Shown: positions 42,906 through 54,526, counted from the first letter of the stretch. The stretch is DNA of 64,000 nucleotides from Pseudomonas parakoreensis (GCF_021602155.1 NZ_BQHY01000001.1:496001-560000); one strand, 5' to 3'. Numbers and translations: made by a program. Notes: generated from the sequence alone by a model not told the origin.

Positions 42906-44522
42906 ATGTCCAACCCGCAAAACCCCGTGCGCAACGTGCTGTACATCATGTGCGATCAACTGCGCCGCGATTACCTGTCCTGCTACGGCCATCCGCATCT
43001 GCATACACCGAACATCGATCGTCTGGCCGCCGCCGGCGTGCGCTTCAGCCGTGCTTACACCCAGGGCACGATCTGCGGGCCGTCGCGGATGTCGGCCTAC
43101 ACCGGGCGCTACGTCAGCAGCCATCAGGTCGCATGGAACGCCGTGCCGTTGCCGCTGGAAGAACTGACCATCGGTGATTATCTGCGCCCGCACGGCATTC
43201 GCACTGCGCTGGTCGGCAAAACCCACGCCACGGCCAATATCGATGCCCTGCAGCGTCTGGCGATAAACCCGGACAGCGCGCAAGCCGAAGTGCTCAACGA
43301 GGTCGGTTTCGAGCCGTACTTTCGCCACGACGGGATCTTCCCCGATGACCCGCTGTTCGACGACAAACGCGAATCCGCGCCCTACACCCATTACCTGCGC
43401 GAGCACGGTTTCGACGGGCGCAACCCCTGGCACGACTGGGCCAACGCTGCCGAAGGCGAGAACGGAGAAATCCTCAGCGGCTGGCACATGCGTCATGCGC
43501 ATTTGCCAGCGCGAATTCCCGAGCAGTTCTCAGAGACTGTCTACACTACAAATCGAGCCATCGACTTCATCACCGAGCAAGGTGAGAAATCCTGGTGTTT
43601 ACACCTCTCCTACATCAAACCGCACTGGCCCTATATCGTACCGGCACCATACCACGCCTTGTACAGTACGAAATCGATTCTCGAAGCGGTCCGCGCGACG
43701 CCCTCCGAAGCCAGCAAACACCCCGTATACACGGCGTTTCGCCAGCATGAGGAAAGTCTCAACTTCTCCCGTGATTCAGTACGATTGAATGTAATCCCCA
43801 CCTACATGGGCCTGATCAAGCAAGTGGATGACCAGCTCGGTCGGCTGTTCGATTTTCTGCAGAGCAACGGTCGTTGGGATGACACGCTGATCGTGTTCAC
43901 CAGCGATCACGGCGACTTTTTGGGCGACCACTGGCTGGGCGAGAAGGAGTTTTTGCTCGAACAAGCGGTGGGCGTGCCGTTGATCGTGCGCGACCCGCGT
44001 GCGGCGGCGGATATCACTCGCGGCACGGTGGACGAGCGACTCGCGGAAACCATTGATGCATTGCCGACGTTTCTCCAGGCCCTGGGTTTGCCGGGCGCCG
44101 AGCATCGGCTGGAGGGCCGCTCGCTGATCCCGCTGTTGCACGGCGAAAAACCTGATTGGCGCCGCTACGCCATCAGCGAATACGACTACGCCTTTCAGGC
44201 TCCGGCACGCGAGCGACTTGGCCAACCGATCGACCGTTGCCGCATGACCATGGTGCGCAGCGAGCGCTGGAAATACCTGGCGTACGACGGCTTCCGGCCG
44301 CAGTTGTTTGACCTGCTGAATGATCCGCAGGAGTTGCACGATTTGGGTGACGATCCGGCGTACGCGGCGGTGCGCGAGGAGCACGCGGGGCACCTGTTTG
44401 AATGGGTGCGCGGGTTGAAGCGGCGGACCACGATCAGTCATCAGGAGATTGATCTGCGTGGGCAGCGGTTTCGCTATGGCGAGCCGGAGAGCGAGAAGGT
44501 GGTGCAAATCGGTGTGTGGTAG
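42906..44522 (+). CDS. Type I sulfatase-family hydrolase
   Basis: The 538-residue sulfatase-superfamily enzyme has active-site C-G-P-S-R (ICGPSRMSAYTGRY, Cys about 57), the Cys being the predicted formylglycine. The N-terminal metal site reads MCDQLR, with one Asp followed by Gln, unlike the Asp-Asp of AtsA. The second metal segment is FTSDHGDFLGDH. The D-Q form is seen in choline-sulfatase-like and phosphonate-monoester-hydrolase-like branches, so the substrate may not be an aryl sulfate. No signal peptide. ATG at 42906 is used; a GTG at 42897 is possible, and both have weak ribosome-binding sites. A formylglycine-generating enzyme is not in the window. Confidence 0.82.
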   Translation: MSNPQNPVRNVLYIMCDQLRRDYLSCYGHPHLHTPNIDRLAAAGVRFSRAYTQGTICGPSRMSAYTGRYVSSHQVAWNAVPLPLEELTIGDYLRPHGIRTALVGKTHATANIDALQRLAINPDSAQAEVLNEVGFEPYFRHDGIFPDDPLFDDKRESAPYTHYLREHGFDGRNPWHDWANAAEGENGEILSGWHMRHAHLPARIPEQFSETVYTTNRAIDFITEQGEKSWCLHLSYIKPHWPYIVPAPYHALYSTKSILEAVRATPSEASKHPVYTAFRQHEESLNFSRDSVRLNVIPTYMGLIKQVDDQLGRLFDFLQSNGRWDDTLIVFTSDHGDFLGDHWLGEKEFLLEQAVGVPLIVRDPRAAADITRGTVDERLAETIDALPTFLQALGLPGAEHRLEGRSLIPLLHGEKPDWRRYAISEYDYAFQAPARERLGQPIDRCRMTMVRSERWKYLAYDGFRPQLFDLLNDPQELHDLGDDPAYAAVREEHAGHLFEWVRGLKRRTTISHQEIDLRGQRFRYGEPESEKVVQIGVW

Positions 44523-44528
44523 TTAAAA

Positions 44529-44621
44529 GCATCGCTGGCAAGCCAGCTCCCACAGGTTTTGCGTTGTTCACATCCTTTGTGTCCGACACCAATCTCTGTG
44601 GGAGCTGGCTTGCCAGCGATG
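44529..44621. repeat. REP inverted pair, class B
   Basis: Arms ATCGCTGGCAAGCCAGCTCC and its reverse complement lie between the convergent sulfatase and atsK genes, a likely shared terminator. Confidence 0.88.
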
Positions 44622-44629
44622 GAGCCTTA

Positions 44630-45550
44630 TCAAACGCCGACGATATCCGCGCCTTTAATGGTCTGACTACGCTGCCCCGAAGCCCCAACCGGCACTTCCC
44701 CCTTGAGCGTCACCCGTCGCACGATGCGATCCTGGGTACCGTAATCATCAATCGCATAATGCTGCGTCGACCGGTTGTCCCAGATCGCCACATCACCAGC
44801 CTTCCAGCGCCAGCGCACGGTGTTTTCCTGACGAATCACATGGCTCTGCAACAAGCCGAACAGGTGCGCCGAATCGGCTTGCGAATAACCCTTGATGCGC
44901 TTGACGAAGTGCCCCAGCAGCAAGCTCTTCTCGCCGCTGATCGGGTGGACTCGCACTACCGGATGCTCGGTCTCGTAGACGGTCGAGGTGAAGATTTTGC
45001 GATAGCGCTCGAGCTTCTCCGCCGACACGTCTGGCTTGGCCCCGGCGTAGTCGTATTCGTTGCTGTGCACGGCGACCAGTTTGTCCGCCAGCTCGCGCAG
45101 CTCGCTCGGCAGTTCGTTGTAGGCGGTCGCGGTGTTGGCCCACAAGGTGTCGCCACCGAAGGCCGGGGCCACCACCGAGCGCAGGATCGAGGCTTTGGGG
45201 TAGGCGTCGACGAAGGTCACGTCGGTGTGCCAGGAGTTGGCGCGCTGGCCCTCGGCGCCGTCCAGTTCCAGCAGATAACGCGTGCCCTCACGCACCGGCA
45301 CGGTCGGATGCGCCACGGGCTCGCCGAGCAGATGGGCGAAGGCTTCCTGGCGCTGATCGTCGAGCTGGGTCTGCTCGCGGAAGAACACCACCTTGTACTG
45401 GATCAGCGCCTGCTGAATGGCTTCGACGGTAGCGGCGTCCAATTCACCGGACAGGTGCACGCCCCGAATCTCGGCGCCGATACGGCCGGCCACCGGATGG
45501 ATTTCCAGCGCGTGGACAGCGGGTTTTACAGCGAGTGCGGCATTGCTCAT
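44630..45550 (-). CDS. atsK: Alkylsulfatase, Fe(II)/2-oxoglutarate-dependent (AtsK)
   Basis: The 306-residue TauD-family dioxygenase oxidises alkyl sulfate esters to aldehyde and sulfate, with 2-oxoglutarate as co-substrate. The iron ligands fall at His108, Asp110 (NSWHTDVTF) and His264 (STQHYAIDD), and the 2-oxoglutarate arginine at about 275-279 (RIVRR). These numbers and the overall sequence match the P. putida AtsK as remembered. Divergent from a LysR gene, with a sulfur-box candidate between. Cytoplasmic; substrate delivered by AtsRBC. Confidence 0.88.
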   Translation of the reverse strand: MSNAALAVKPAVHALEIHPVAGRIGAEIRGVHLSGELDAATVEAIQQALIQYKVVFFREQTQLDDQRQEAFAHLLGEPVAHPTVPVREGTRYLLELDGAEGQRANSWHTDVTFVDAYPKASILRSVVAPAFGGDTLWANTATAYNELPSELRELADKLVAVHSNEYDYAGAKPDVSAEKLERYRKIFTSTVYETEHPVVRVHPISGEKSLLLGHFVKRIKGYSQADSAHLFGLLQSHVIRQENTVRWRWKAGDVAIWDNRSTQHYAIDDYGTQDRIVRRVTLKGEVPVGASGQRSQTIKGADIVGV

Positions 45551-45649
45551 GGGTAGACCCTCATCGACTGCTTGCGGTTGGGCGACAGCGAAACATGGCT
45601 CTATCTATATTCCATTTACATCTAATAGATATTCACATGCTTCGTTGAC

Positions 45650-45668
45650 GGAATAAGAGCTTGCATTT
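45650..45668 (-). promoter_or_regulatory. Sulfur-box candidate upstream of atsK
   Basis: GGAATAAGAGCTTGCATTT on the plus strand; CTCTTATTCC towards atsK, about 100 bp before its start. The flank TTCGTTGACGGAATAAG matches TTCGTTAAGGAATAAG at 34755. An odd palindrome ATCTAATAGAT lies nearby at about 45620. Confidence 0.45.
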
Positions 45669-45731
45669 AAAACCTCAAGTAACCCTCGTCGCAAATGCCT
45701 TCGAGCTATTTTTAGGATGCCGGGAAAGCAT

Positions 45732-46652
45732 ATGGATCTTCGCCAGTTGCGCTACTTCATCGCCCTCAACGAACACCGCAGTTTTGTCCGTGCGGCGGAC
45801 GCAATGGGCATCACTCAACCGGCGTTCAGCCGCAGCATCCAAGGGCTAGAGCAAGAGTTCGGCTGCGTGCTGGTGGATCGCGGCAACAAGGATCTGCGCC
45901 CCACCCCCGAAGGCCAGGTGGTGCTGCAACACGCCCTGACCCTGGTGCAGGGCGCAGCGTTGCTCAGCGCCGAAGTGACGCAAATGACCAAGCTTGATGC
46001 CGGAGAGCTGCACTTTGGTTGCGGCCCGGCGCCAGCGGTGAAACTGGTGCCGGATGCGGTGGCGCAATTCATCAACGCGCACCCGAAAGTACGCACCTGT
46101 TTTCAGGTGGATAACTGGGAAAAACTCAGCCGCGCGCTGAGCCGTGAAGAGATCGAATTCTTCATCGCCGACATCCGCCATTTCGAGGCCGATCCAAACT
46201 TCCAGACCCAGGCCCTGACGCCCAAACGCGGGGTGTTTTTCTGCCGGCCCGGGCACCCGCTGCTGGCCCAGGAAAGCCTGTCGACCAACGACATGTTCGA
46301 CTACCCGCTGGCGACCACGCTGATCCCGCCAGGGATTCGCAAACTGCTGGCGAACCTCAGCGGCCGGATCGATTTTTCGCCGACCATCGAGACCGAGCAT
46401 TTCCCGGCGCTGGTGAAAGTGGTGCTGCAATCCAATGCGATTGGCGTCGGCACGGAAGAGGCGTTCGTCGAAGACATTGCCCAAGGTTCACTGGCGCTGC
46501 TGCACTGGCGCAACCTGCCGCAGAATCTGGAGAGCATGAATGCGCGCTGCGGGATTGTCAGTCGTACCGGGTTTCGCCTGTCGCCCGCAGCAAGAGCGAT
46601 GATCGAGACGTTGGTGGCGGTGGATAAACAGGAAATCAGCGTCGCGGTTTGA
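45732..46652 (+). CDS. LysR-family regulator adjacent to atsK
   Basis: The 306-residue LysR protein has HTH DLRQLRYFIALNEHRSFVRA and GITQPAFSRSIQGLEQEFGC and an effector domain from about residue 92 (GELHFGCGPAPAVKLVPDAV). It is a paralogue of the protein at 41748. ATG at 45732 begins the family N-terminus; an in-frame ATG 15 bp earlier is possible. Divergent from atsK, it probably controls alkyl-sulfate genes in response to a sulfur signal such as the sulfate ester or adenosyl-phosphosulfate; the ligand is not deducible. Confidence 0.83.
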   Translation: MDLRQLRYFIALNEHRSFVRAADAMGITQPAFSRSIQGLEQEFGCVLVDRGNKDLRPTPEGQVVLQHALTLVQGAALLSAEVTQMTKLDAGELHFGCGPAPAVKLVPDAVAQFINAHPKVRTCFQVDNWEKLSRALSREEIEFFIADIRHFEADPNFQTQALTPKRGVFFCRPGHPLLAQESLSTNDMFDYPLATTLIPPGIRKLLANLSGRIDFSPTIETEHFPALVKVVLQSNAIGVGTEEAFVEDIAQGSLALLHWRNLPQNLESMNARCGIVSRTGFRLSPAARAMIETLVAVDKQEISVAV

Positions 46653-46653
46653 A

Positions 46654-46735
46654 GATCAAAAGATCGCAGCCTTCGGCAGCTCCTACATGGGAATGCGTTC
46701 TCCTGCAGGCGTTGCCGAAGGCTGCGATCTTGTGA
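46654..46735. repeat. REP inverted pair, class A variant
   Basis: The left arm AAGATCGCAGCCTTCGGCAG is intact; the right arm (CAGGCGTTGCCGAAGGCTGC) carries changes. Lies between convergent LysR and atsR genes. Confidence 0.82.
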
Positions 46736-46737
46736 TT

Positions 46738-47751
46738 TTAAAGCTTGGCCGCCGCCAGTTCAGGCGCCACCCAATCGCTGACCTTGAACGGTTTGCGGAT
46801 CAGTTTCTGCTGCGCCGCCAGATCCACCGAGTCCTGTAATTTGCCGAGGAACACCGGGTCCAGCGTTGACGGGAACACTTCGCTGAGTTTCTGATCCTGC
46901 AGGTCCTGGGTCAGGATCAGCGGTGGATAACTCGCCAGCCCCGACACCAGTTGCACGTAGGCATCCTTGTTGTTGTCCTGGGTCAGCCAATCCACGGCTT
47001 GTTGCTGCGCCTTGAGCAGCTTCGCCACGACCTGCGGATGCTCGTCGACAAACTTGCCGGTGCCCACCAGCACTGACTGCACACTGCCGGCCCCGCCCAG
47101 ATCCTTGGTGTTCAGCGGCAATTCCGCCAGCCCCTTGGCTTGCAGAGCCGTCAGCCCGGAACTGCCCCACGATGCGTCGATCTGTTTAGCCGCCAATGCC
47201 GCGACCGCTGCGTTGAAGTCGAGGTTGATCACCTTCAGATCCTTTTCGCTCAGGCCCTGACTGGCCAGCGCCGCATCAAACGACAACTGCGTGGCGGTGC
47301 CACGAAAGATCGCCACGCGCTTGCCCTTGAGATCCTGCAAAGTCTTGATCCCCGAACCCGGCACCACGCCCAGATATTGCTTCACCCCGCGCGCACTGGC
47401 GCTGAGCAAGCGTGTGTCGAGGCCGTTGGACTTGCCGATGATCGCCGCCAGGTCGCCCAGATACGCCAGATCGACCTGACCGTTGGCAAACGCCTCGTTG
47501 ATCACCGGTCCGGCGCCCTTAAAGAAGCTCCATTGAATCTTGATGCCCTGATCGGCGAAAGCTTTTTCGAAGATCTGCCGATCACGCAGCACATCCACCA
47601 CACCGCCGCCGCTGTGCTGGGTGCCGGCGCTCAGGTCAGGCACAGCGATCCGGATTTCCTTGAGCTCGTCGGCCTGCGCGGTAAACGCCAGCAGGCCCGC
47701 CAGTGCCGGAATGGCAAACAGACTGAAAACTCGTTTGAAGGGAAGGTTCAT
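46738..47751 (-). CDS. atsR: Sulfate-ester/sulfonate ABC transporter periplasmic binding protein
   Basis: The 337-residue SsuA-like protein has a signal peptide ending AFTAQA (about 27) and binding-fold segments IRIAVPDLSAGTQHSGGG, NEAFANGQVDLAYLGDLAAI and DLKGKRVAIFRGTATQLSFD. Divergent from the double permease and ATPase genes, it would deliver alkyl or aryl sulfate esters to them. The AtsRBC arrangement beside atsA and atsK is as described in Pseudomonas. Confidence 0.82.
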   Translation of the reverse strand: MNLPFKRVFSLFAIPALAGLLAFTAQADELKEIRIAVPDLSAGTQHSGGGVVDVLRDRQIFEKAFADQGIKIQWSFFKGAGPVINEAFANGQVDLAYLGDLAAIIGKSNGLDTRLLSASARGVKQYLGVVPGSGIKTLQDLKGKRVAIFRGTATQLSFDAALASQGLSEKDLKVINLDFNAAVAALAAKQIDASWGSSGLTALQAKGLAELPLNTKDLGGAGSVQSVLVGTGKFVDEHPQVVAKLLKAQQQAVDWLTQDNNKDAYVQLVSGLASYPPLILTQDLQDQKLSEVFPSTLDPVFLGKLQDSVDLAAQQKLIRKPFKVSDWVAPELAAAKL

Positions 47752-47886
47752 GGATGTAGCTCCTTGATCACGACAGGCGTTGAGGAGCCGAAAGTAGGCC
47801 GAAGCGTGACCTTCGCTTAAATACTATAAATGCACATTTTTATAGCTATTAACGCTAAGCAAGCAACAGCACGGGCTTCAGCGGCG

Positions 47887-47929
47887 TATGCATTAACAGC
47901 ATCGAAAATATTCTTCGAATGCATTGGAT
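47887..47929. promoter_or_regulatory. atsR/atsB divergent region with TGCAT motif shared with the receptor/LysR promoter
   Basis: TATGCATTA (47887-47895) and AATGCATTGGAT (47918-47929) surround GAAAATATTCTTCG. The same two words occur fused, on the other strand, at 41704-41723. Further A+T-rich blocks ending TATAGCTA occur at about 47841 and 48010, possible promoter elements for the two directions. Confidence 0.4.
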
Positions 47930-48025
47930 GCGCGATGTTCTGGAAGCCTTAAATGGCGCTGCTTATCTCCAAATTCAATATTTTTGATTTCGCTTATAAC
48001 AATTTATTTATAGCTAATACCACTG

Positions 48026-48110
48026 GAGATCGCAGCCTTCGGCAGCTCCTACAGGAGCGAATTCACGGACGCGTCCCCCTGCAGGAGCTGCCGAAGGCTG
48101 CGATCTTTTG
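48026..48110. repeat. REP inverted pair, class A variant, in the atsB leader
   Basis: Arms GATCGCAGCCTTCGGCAGCT and AGCTGCCGAAGGCTGCGATC end 38 bp before the atsB start, inside a divergent promoter region rather than after a gene. Confidence 0.85.
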
Positions 48111-48148
48111 ATCTTGCTCCCGATCCAACCCGACAACGGAGGTCACCC

Positions 48149-49743
48149 ATGGCCCGTGATTCCCTGCTCAGCCTGCCGCTGCCCGCGCCGCCCCTGAAAC
48201 GTCATCGGACGTGGCCAAGCCTCAACCAACGCCTGTTGCCCTGGCTGCTGCCAGTCAGCCTGTTCGCTCTGTGGTGGCTGGCCGCGCGCAATCAATGGAT
48301 GAGCGAACAGATTCTGCCGGCGCCATCGCTGGTGTGGAACAGCGCCATCGAGCTGTCCCAGGGCGAGCTGTGGAGTCATTTGTGGATCAGCCTGCAACGC
48401 CTGCTCCGGGGCTTGCTGGCCGGCATCTGCGCGGGTGCGGTGCTGGGGGCCGCACTGGGTTTCAGCCGGCGCCTCGAACGGTTGGTGTTTCCGACCTTCG
48501 CCGGTCTGGCACAGGTGCCAACGCTGGCGTGGATTCCGCTGTTCATGGTGTTTTTCGGCATCGGCGAAGTGTTGAAACTGGTGGTGCTGATCAAGGCCAT
48601 CGTGGTGCCGGTGACCCTGCACACCTTGGTCGGCGTTCGAGATGCGCAACCGAAACTGCGCGAAGCCGCCGCCGTGTTGCGCCTGCCGTCGTACTTGCTG
48701 ATCCGGCGTCTGGTGCTGCCCGCCGCACTGCCAGCGTTCATGGCCGGCGTACGCCTGGCCCTGGCCGCTGGCTGGACGTCCTTGCTGGCGGTGGAGCTGT
48801 TGGCGTCCAGCGAAGGCATCGGTTACCTGATGGTCTGGGCACGGCAACTGTTCATGCTCGACATCGTGTTCGTGTGCATCGTGGTTATCGGTGTGCTCGG
48901 CGTGGCGATGGATCGCGGCATCGGTTTTCTCGACCGCAAACTGGTGCACTGGCCGCACCCGGCCACCGCAGAAATCCGCGGTGGCCCGCGCTATGAAGGC
49001 TGGCAGCGGCTGCAACCGTGGCTGTTGCCGCTGAGCCTGATCGGTTTGTGGCAAGTGGCGAGCGATCAGCAATGGGTCGATGCGAACATCCTGGTCAGCC
49101 CGTTCGCGGTGCTGGAAACAACAAAAAACGGTTTGCTCGACGGCACGCTGATCAGCGGCATGGCCTTGAGTCTCGGTCGTACCCTTGGCGGCTTGCTGCT
49201 GGGCGGCGGACTCGGTTTCGCCCTCGGCTTGCTGCTGGGGCTTTCACGCACCAGCGAACGACTGCTCGGCCCGACCCTCGCCGCCCTGCGGCAGATTGCG
49301 ATTTTCGCCTGGGTGCCGATGCTCACCGCGTGGTTCGGTTTGGGTGAATTGGCGAAGTGGGTGTTCGTCGCCCTCGCCGCGTTCTTTCCGTTGTTCATCG
49401 CCACTCAGCGTAGCGTCGCCAGTCTCTCGCCACACCTGAATGAAGTCGCGCAGGTACTGCGCCTGAGCCTCGGCCAGCGCCTGCGCCGTCTGGTGCTGCC
49501 GGGCGCGGCGCCGGGGATTTTTGCCGGGCTGCGCCTGAGTCTGATCTACGCCTGGCTCGGCACCATCGGCGCCGAATACTTCATGCCGTCCAACGGCGGC
49601 ATCGGCAGCCAGATGATCGGCGCCCAACAACTGCTGCGCATGGACCTGATCATGGCCGGAATGCTGCTGGTCGGCCTCACCGGCGCCCTGCTCAACCTCA
49701 TCGGCCAACGCCTGGAAATTCGCGCCACTCGCTGGAGACACGC

Positions 49744-49747
<4 letters not shown>
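48149..49747 (+). CDS. atsB: Double-length ABC permease (AtsB, two fused SsuC-like modules)
   Basis: The 532-residue protein consists of two SsuC-like permeases in tandem, each about 250 residues with about six transmembrane helices. Each half has its own coupling loop: EAAAVLRLPSYLLIRRLVLP near 175 and EVAQVLRLSLGQRLRRLVLP near 437. Thus one polypeptide supplies both halves of the channel. ATG at 48149 has GGAGGT 5-6 bp upstream. The 4-bp overlap (ATGA) with atsC shows coupling. Confidence 0.85.
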
Positions 49748-52184
<2,437 letters not shown>

Positions 52185-52202
52185 AACGGCCAGAACCACC
52201 GC

Positions 52203-52295
52203 TATCGCTGGCAAGCCAGCTCCCCCAAGGCTCAATGTCGTTCACAAATCCTTTGAATGACACTGAAACCTGTGGGAGCTGGCTTGCCAGCGATG
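52203..52295. repeat. REP inverted pair, class B
   Basis: Arms ATCGCTGGCAAGCCAGCTCC and GGAGCTGGCTTGCCAGCGAT lie between convergent atsA and desaturase genes. Confidence 0.87.
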
Positions 52296-52314
52296 AGGCC
52301 CTCAAACTCAGCTA

Positions 52315-53388
52315 TCAAGCCCGGGCAGTGCGCACCTCTTCCTGCACCACCTCATCCCTGCGAACAAACCGGTTAGCCCGCCCAAACGTGCCGAAATCAT
52401 TGAACCGCACGCCCATCTCACGCATCACCTTGTGCGCCACCGGCACAGTCATCTGCCGGATGTAAAACGGTTCCTTCACCACGAAATGATGAATGCCGTG
52501 GCTGCTGCCGAAGTTGAAGCAGAACGCCTGCAGCGGCCACAGCCACCACGGATTGAGCACTTGGCATTGCTGCAGCACGTTGCCCGCCTCGATGTCGCCG
52601 TAGTAATGCATGTTCGAGCTGATGAAGTGCAGGCAAAAGGTGCGCAGCACGTTCGGGCCGATGATCACCACTGCCGCGATGTCGATCACCTGCATCACTG
52701 ACAACGTGGTCGCCGACCATTCGATCGGCGAACCCACGAGGTAAGCCACGCCATTTGCCGCGTGGAAGCCGAGAAACACGTACCACGCGCCCCAGTGCAG
52801 CAGCGCCAGTGGCGCATAGACTTTCAGGGTGCGTTTGATGATGTTGATTTTGTGGGCCCAGGTCTTGGCCCGCAGCATGCGGATGAACGCCGACATGACG
52901 TTGTCGCCGACCATCAGCAATCGCGCAAAACCCCATGGTTCGCCGTTGGTGATTGCGCGCTCTTCCATGTCGGTTTCAGTGCCGGACACCTTATGGTGAT
53001 TGAGGTGCAGATGGCGACGGATCCACGGATTGATCGTGCTCGGCCGCGCCAGCCACACCAGGCCCATCATCAGGTTGTGCGGCACGCGCTGCTTGCGGAA
53101 ATACATGCTGTGGATCAGGTCGTGCTCCAGCTCGTGGGTCAGGGAGGCGAAAAACGCGTTGAGCAACAGACACACCCACCACGCCATGTGGCCAGTGACG
53201 TACAGCGTCGCCGAACCGATCATCCCGACCAGGGCAAAAGCCAGAATCCCCGCACCGAGAGCGTCCTGATGCTGCAGGATCGGGTAGCGCTCACGCAGTT
53301 CGACGCCTTTGGCCAGCACCACTTCGCGAATATGCGCTGATCGCTGGGCAGCATTGTGTCGCTGGGGACTTGCAGAAGTACGGTCCAT
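52315..53388 (-). CDS. Membrane fatty-acid desaturase-family protein
   Basis: The 357-residue integral membrane di-iron enzyme has the three histidine boxes HELEHDLIH (about 85-93), HLHLNHH (about 126-132) and HGIHH (about 303), plus at least four transmembrane helices. It introduces double bonds (or hydroxylates) in lipid acyl chains using oxygen. Divergent from an AraC-type regulator with a structured operator-like region. It is shorter than P. aeruginosa DesA and its regulator differs, so the specific acyl substrate is unassigned. Confidence 0.83.
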   Translation of the reverse strand: MDRTSASPQRHNAAQRSAHIREVVLAKGVELRERYPILQHQDALGAGILAFALVGMIGSATLYVTGHMAWWVCLLLNAFFASLTHELEHDLIHSMYFRKQRVPHNLMMGLVWLARPSTINPWIRRHLHLNHHKVSGTETDMEERAITNGEPWGFARLLMVGDNVMSAFIRMLRAKTWAHKINIIKRTLKVYAPLALLHWGAWYVFLGFHAANGVAYLVGSPIEWSATTLSVMQVIDIAAVVIIGPNVLRTFCLHFISSNMHYYGDIEAGNVLQQCQVLNPWWLWPLQAFCFNFGSSHGIHHFVVKEPFYIRQMTVPVAHKVMREMGVRFNDFGTFGRANRFVRRDEVVQEEVRTARA

Positions 53389-53402
53389 GCTTCCATCCTC
53401 TG

Positions 53403-53445
53403 TTTATTGATGTTCGCATCCTGCCCTGCGAACGCTTTATTGATG
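53403..53445. promoter_or_regulatory. Operator-like region between desaturase and AraC regulator
   Basis: TTTATTGATG occurs twice in the same orientation (53403-53412, 53436-53445). Between the copies an inverted repeat GTTCGCA-N8-TGCGAAC (53412-53433) is centred. Spacing of about three helical turns suits an AraC-family dimer. Assignment to the adjacent regulator is inference. Confidence 0.5.
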
Positions 53446-53488
53446 GTAGCCGTGAACGCCAACCTGTTGACCGGAAGCGCCAATCAGC

Positions 53489-54493
53489 ATGAAGGAACCG
53501 ACCTCACTCGCCAGCTGGACCCGTGCCTTGCGCAAGCAACTCGATGCGCTGGGGCTGGACAGTATCGGCCTGTGCCAACAGGCCGGGCTCGACCCACAGT
53601 TGATGGACGACCCGAACGCGCGTTATCCGTTGTCCGGCACCACGCGCCTGTGGCAACTGGCGGTGCAGTTCAGCGGGGATCCGGCGATCGGTCTGCGAGT
53701 GTCGCGGTTCGTCAGCCCGACCACGTTCCATGCGCTCGGTTACGCGCTGGTGGCCAGCGGCAGCCTGCGTGAGGTGTTCGAGCGCATCGTGCGTTATCAC
53801 CCGGTGGTCAGCGATGCGCTGGAGCTGGAGCTGAGCCGCAGCGACGACCGTTACCTGTTTCGTCTGAAGATTCCGTCAGGCAATCCGGCGCCGGCTTTCG
53901 AAGCCATCGACGCGTTTGCCGCGATCTATGTGCGCACCTGCCGCAATCGCCTCGGTCGCGACTACGCACCGCTGGCGGTCTACCTGCGCCGCCCGGAACC
54001 CTCCGATGCACATCAATGGCACAAAGTGTTCCGCGCCCCGGTGCATTTTTCCTGCGCCGAGGATCGCCTGGAGTTCTCCCTTACCGACTTCGACAGCCAC
54101 CTCGACGACGCCAACCCGGAACTGGCCGAACACAACGAAGCGGTGCTCAAGCGCACCCTGGCCCAGCTCCAACCGCTGACCTGGGAGCGCAAGGTGCGCG
54201 ACGCCATCGAAGAGCAACTGCCTGAAGGCGAACCTAGCGCCGAACGCATCGCCCAGGCCTTGCACCTGAGCCTGCGCAGCCTGCAACGGCACTTGGCGGA
54301 TGAGGGCTGTCGCTTCGACACGCTGCTCAACGAGAGCCGCGAAAACCTTGCGCTGCTGCACCTGCGCGATCCGCAATGTTCGTTGAGTGAAGTCAGTTAC
54401 CTGCTGGGATTTGCCGACACCAGCAGCTTCAGCCGCGCGTTCAAGCGCTGGACGGGAATGACGCCGGGGCAGTTTCGCGATCAGTTGCGCTGA
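53489..54493 (+). CDS. AraC-family regulator with N-terminal Arabinose_bd-type (PF12625-like) domain
   Basis: The 334-residue protein has an N-terminal ligand domain (about 15-205, DALGLDSIGLCQQAGLDPQL, SPTTFHALGYALVASGSLRE) and a C-terminal double HTH (AERIAQALHLSLRSLQRHLA and LSEVSYLLGFADTSSFSRAF, KRWTGMTPGQFR). This domain architecture is that of OruR/ArgR-like and lipid-responsive regulators. It probably controls the divergent desaturase. Confidence 0.83.
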   Translation: MKEPTSLASWTRALRKQLDALGLDSIGLCQQAGLDPQLMDDPNARYPLSGTTRLWQLAVQFSGDPAIGLRVSRFVSPTTFHALGYALVASGSLREVFERIVRYHPVVSDALELELSRSDDRYLFRLKIPSGNPAPAFEAIDAFAAIYVRTCRNRLGRDYAPLAVYLRRPEPSDAHQWHKVFRAPVHFSCAEDRLEFSLTDFDSHLDDANPELAEHNEAVLKRTLAQLQPLTWERKVRDAIEEQLPEGEPSAERIAQALHLSLRSLQRHLADEGCRFDTLLNESRENLALLHLRDPQCSLSEVSYLLGFADTSSFSRAFKRWTGMTPGQFRDQLR

Positions 54494-54526
54494 TTGATCC
54501 GGAATGTGTGCTGAACCTACTGGCCT

